Below are positions 62,637-64,000 of a DNA stretch of 64,000 nt, piece by piece. The DNA lies in assembly GCA_937988775.1 (NCBI GenBank), contig CALKHP010000025.1, positions 1 through 64,000 of the forward strand. The letters are read 5' to 3'. The position numbers were made by a program, and so were the translations under genes. How positions within the stretch are numbered: position 1 is the stretch's first letter; each line of letters opens with the position of its first letter. The notes beneath the pieces are model-generated. The model made no database searches and was not told the DNA's origin. It worked only from the letters and a program-made list of their open reading frames with translations. The DNA comes from an uncultured Alphaproteobacteria bacterium. GTDB taxonomy: Bacteria; Pseudomonadota; Alphaproteobacteria; Rhizobiales; Beijerinckiaceae.

Positions 62637-64000
62637 TTACTCCCGCTTGGCCTTGGCCCGGTTAGCCTTGGCAAGATTCTCGGGCCGCGCCCGAAAGCCG
62701 ATCGCCCATTCCGGCTTGACCACCTGGCGGCCACGCGCCACCGCCAGCGCATCGGCGGGCACGTCCCCGGTCACCACCGATCCGGAGCCGACGAAAGCGC
62801 CCGCCCCGATCGTCACCGGTGCCACCAGCGCCGAGTTCGAGCCGATGAAGGCATGCGCGCCGATCTCGGTATGGAACTTGCGGAAGCCATCGTAATTGCA
62901 GGTGATCGTGCCGGCGCCGATATTCGCCTCCGCGCCGACATGGGCATCGCCGATATAGGACAGGTGGCTGATCTTGGCGCCGGCATCGACCGCAGCGTTC
63001 TTGATCTCGACGAAATTGCCGACCTTGGCCTTTTCGGCGAGGCGCGCACCCGGCCTGAGCCGGGCAAACGGGCCGACCGTGCAACCCGCGCCGATCTCGC
63101 AACCTTCCAGATGGCTGAAGGCGCGAATGGTGGCGCCGGCCGCGACCGAGACACCCGTCGCCATGAAGACATGCGGCTCGATCAGCACATCCGGCCCAAG
63201 GCGGGTGTCGTGCGAGAGATGCACGCTGTCGGGATCGAGCATGGTGACGCCCGCGACCATGGCACGCTGGCGCAGGTGGCGCTGCATGATGGCTTCGGCG
63301 GCAGCGAGTTGCGCGCGATCGTTGACGCCGCGCACCTCCGCCTCATCCGTCACCGAGACGCGCGCCGGCAGGCCCATGCCACGCGCCACCGCGACGGCAT
63401 CCGGCAAATAGAATTCCTTTTGGGAGTTATCGTCGCCGATGCGATCCAGGATCGTCAGCGCAGCATTACCGGCCAACGCCATCAGCCCGGCGTTGCACAG
63501 TGTGACAGCACGTTCGGCGCCGGACGCATCCTTGTGTTCGCGAATTGCCACGAGTTCGCCGTCGTCAACGAGCAGCCGGCCATAGCCGGTCGGGTCGGCG
63601 GCTTCGAAGCCGAGCACGGCGACGCCCTCGCCCGCCGTTTCGACCAGCTTTCGCACCGTCTCGGCCCGCACGAGCGGCGTATCGCCGAACAGCACCAGCA
63701 GCACGCCCGTGCCGCGCGCGATCGCGGCGCGCGCCTGCAACACGGCATGGGCGGTGCCACGGCGCTCGCGCTGCACGAACAGTTCCGCCGCGGGTGCAAG
63801 CGTGCCGACCGCGCTTTCGACATCGCTCCTGTCTGGGCCGACCACGACGCCGATGCGGCCGATGCCCGCCTCGTCGAGCGTCGCCAGGACATGGCCGAGC
63901 ATCGGCAATCCCGCGATCTCGTGCAGCACTTTCGGCTGCGCCGATTTCATGCGCGTGCCCTCGCCGGCCGCGAGCACGATGGCGAGAACGTCGCCGGCAA
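62637..64000 (-). CDS. glmU: bifunctional GlmU, N-terminus beyond window
   Basis: Acetylates glucosamine-1-phosphate and adds UMP to give UDP-GlcNAc. The visible part begins just before the nucleotide loop LAAGEGTRMKSAQPKVLH; a few N-terminal residues (including VLAIV before it) read to the edge in frame, so the true start lies to the right. The uridyltransferase domain ends near 230. The left-handed beta helix follows, with EPHVFMATGVSV and GDAHVGAEANIGAGTITCNY, and the acetyltransferase His is in the FHTEIGAHAFIGS stretch. With glmS it forms the UDP-GlcNAc pair. Confidence 0.97.
   Translation of the reverse strand, partial: AGDVLAIVLAAGEGTRMKSAQPKVLHEIAGLPMLGHVLATLDEAGIGRIGVVVGPDRSDVESAVGTLAPAAELFVQRERRGTAHAVLQARAAIARGTGVLLVLFGDTPLVRAETVRKLVETAGEGVAVLGFEAADPTGYGRLLVDDGELVAIREHKDASGAERAVTLCNAGLMALAGNAALTILDRIGDDNSQKEFYLPDAVAVARGMGLPARVSVTDEAEVRGVNDRAQLAAAEAIMQRHLRQRAMVAGVTMLDPDSVHLSHDTRLGPDVLIEPHVFMATGVSVAAGATIRAFSHLEGCEIGAGCTVGPFARLRPGARLAEKAKVGNFVEIKNAAVDAGAKISHLSYIGDAHVGAEANIGAGTITCNYDGFRKFHTEIGAHAFIGSNSALVAPVTIGAGAFVGSGSVVTGDVPADALAVARGRQVVKPEWAIGFRARPENLAKANRAKAKRE

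Overview
The window looks like chromosome from a GC-rich alphaproteobacterium of the order Hyphomicrobiales (Rhizobiales). The evidence is the gene set: IalB-type protein, usg, DUF3126, DUF3597, ExoD, SdhE next to mfd and recG, an NDUFS6-like zinc-finger protein, and GntR-free dipeptide ABC operons. The genus cannot be fixed from sequence alone. The left end is different. Positions 1 to about 6334 are the end of an integrated mobile island, and everything to its right is ordinary backbone rich in small dispersed palindromic repeats.

Island (1-6334): a ParB-family protein that runs off the left edge, a small predicted secreted protein, a TacA/TacT-type toxin-antitoxin pair with a strong promoter and built-in operator palindrome, an unrecognised MGEAKRK-type protein directly downstream, an AlpA-like regulator, and a tyrosine integrase facing the 3' end of guaA. 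The AT-rich gap between integrase and guaA carries five copies of TACCGTCA, probably integrase arm sites. guaA 3' ends are known island insertion targets, so the right island boundary most likely lies at about 6335.

Backbone 6335-24500: guaA, a divergent DapA-superfamily lyase, an RsmB-type rRNA methyltransferase, a small lipoprotein, a quinone oxidoreductase and a double-GNAT protein that share a 41-bp upstream repeat, TerC, a UbiH-type hydroxylase, an AEC carrier, an LpxL-type acyltransferase, hspQ, ialB, an orphan oligopeptide-binding protein coupled to a degenerate AMP-ligase, a divergent MFS/AraC pair and a DUF3597 protein.

24500-39200: CinA-like protein, FkbM methyltransferase, map-radC, a GGDEF-EAL protein, exoD, usg, then a leftward set of molybdenum-hydroxylase maturation genes (MoxR ATPase, VWA protein, two XdhC pieces, MocA) with no structural enzyme in view. 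A GIY-YIG gene framed by repeats, a membrane protein, a 24-residue membrane peptide gene and an amidase follow.

39200-47500 is a peptide import and gamma-glutamyl catabolism operon (two ABC ATPases, binding protein, DUF1028 protein, two permeases, gamma-glutamyltransferase). 47600-64000 holds housekeeping genes: cysE, a hydrolase, a zinc-finger protein with a flavin monooxygenase and a DMT exporter, tRNA-Leu(UAA), an SDR, mfd-sdhE divergent from recG, a DUF502 protein, glmS and a glmU cut by the right edge.

Four families of palindromic repeats (called A-D here) fill most intergenic gaps of the backbone. In one place a repeat supplies the end of a coding sequence. No rRNA, CRISPR array or complete insertion sequence was seen.
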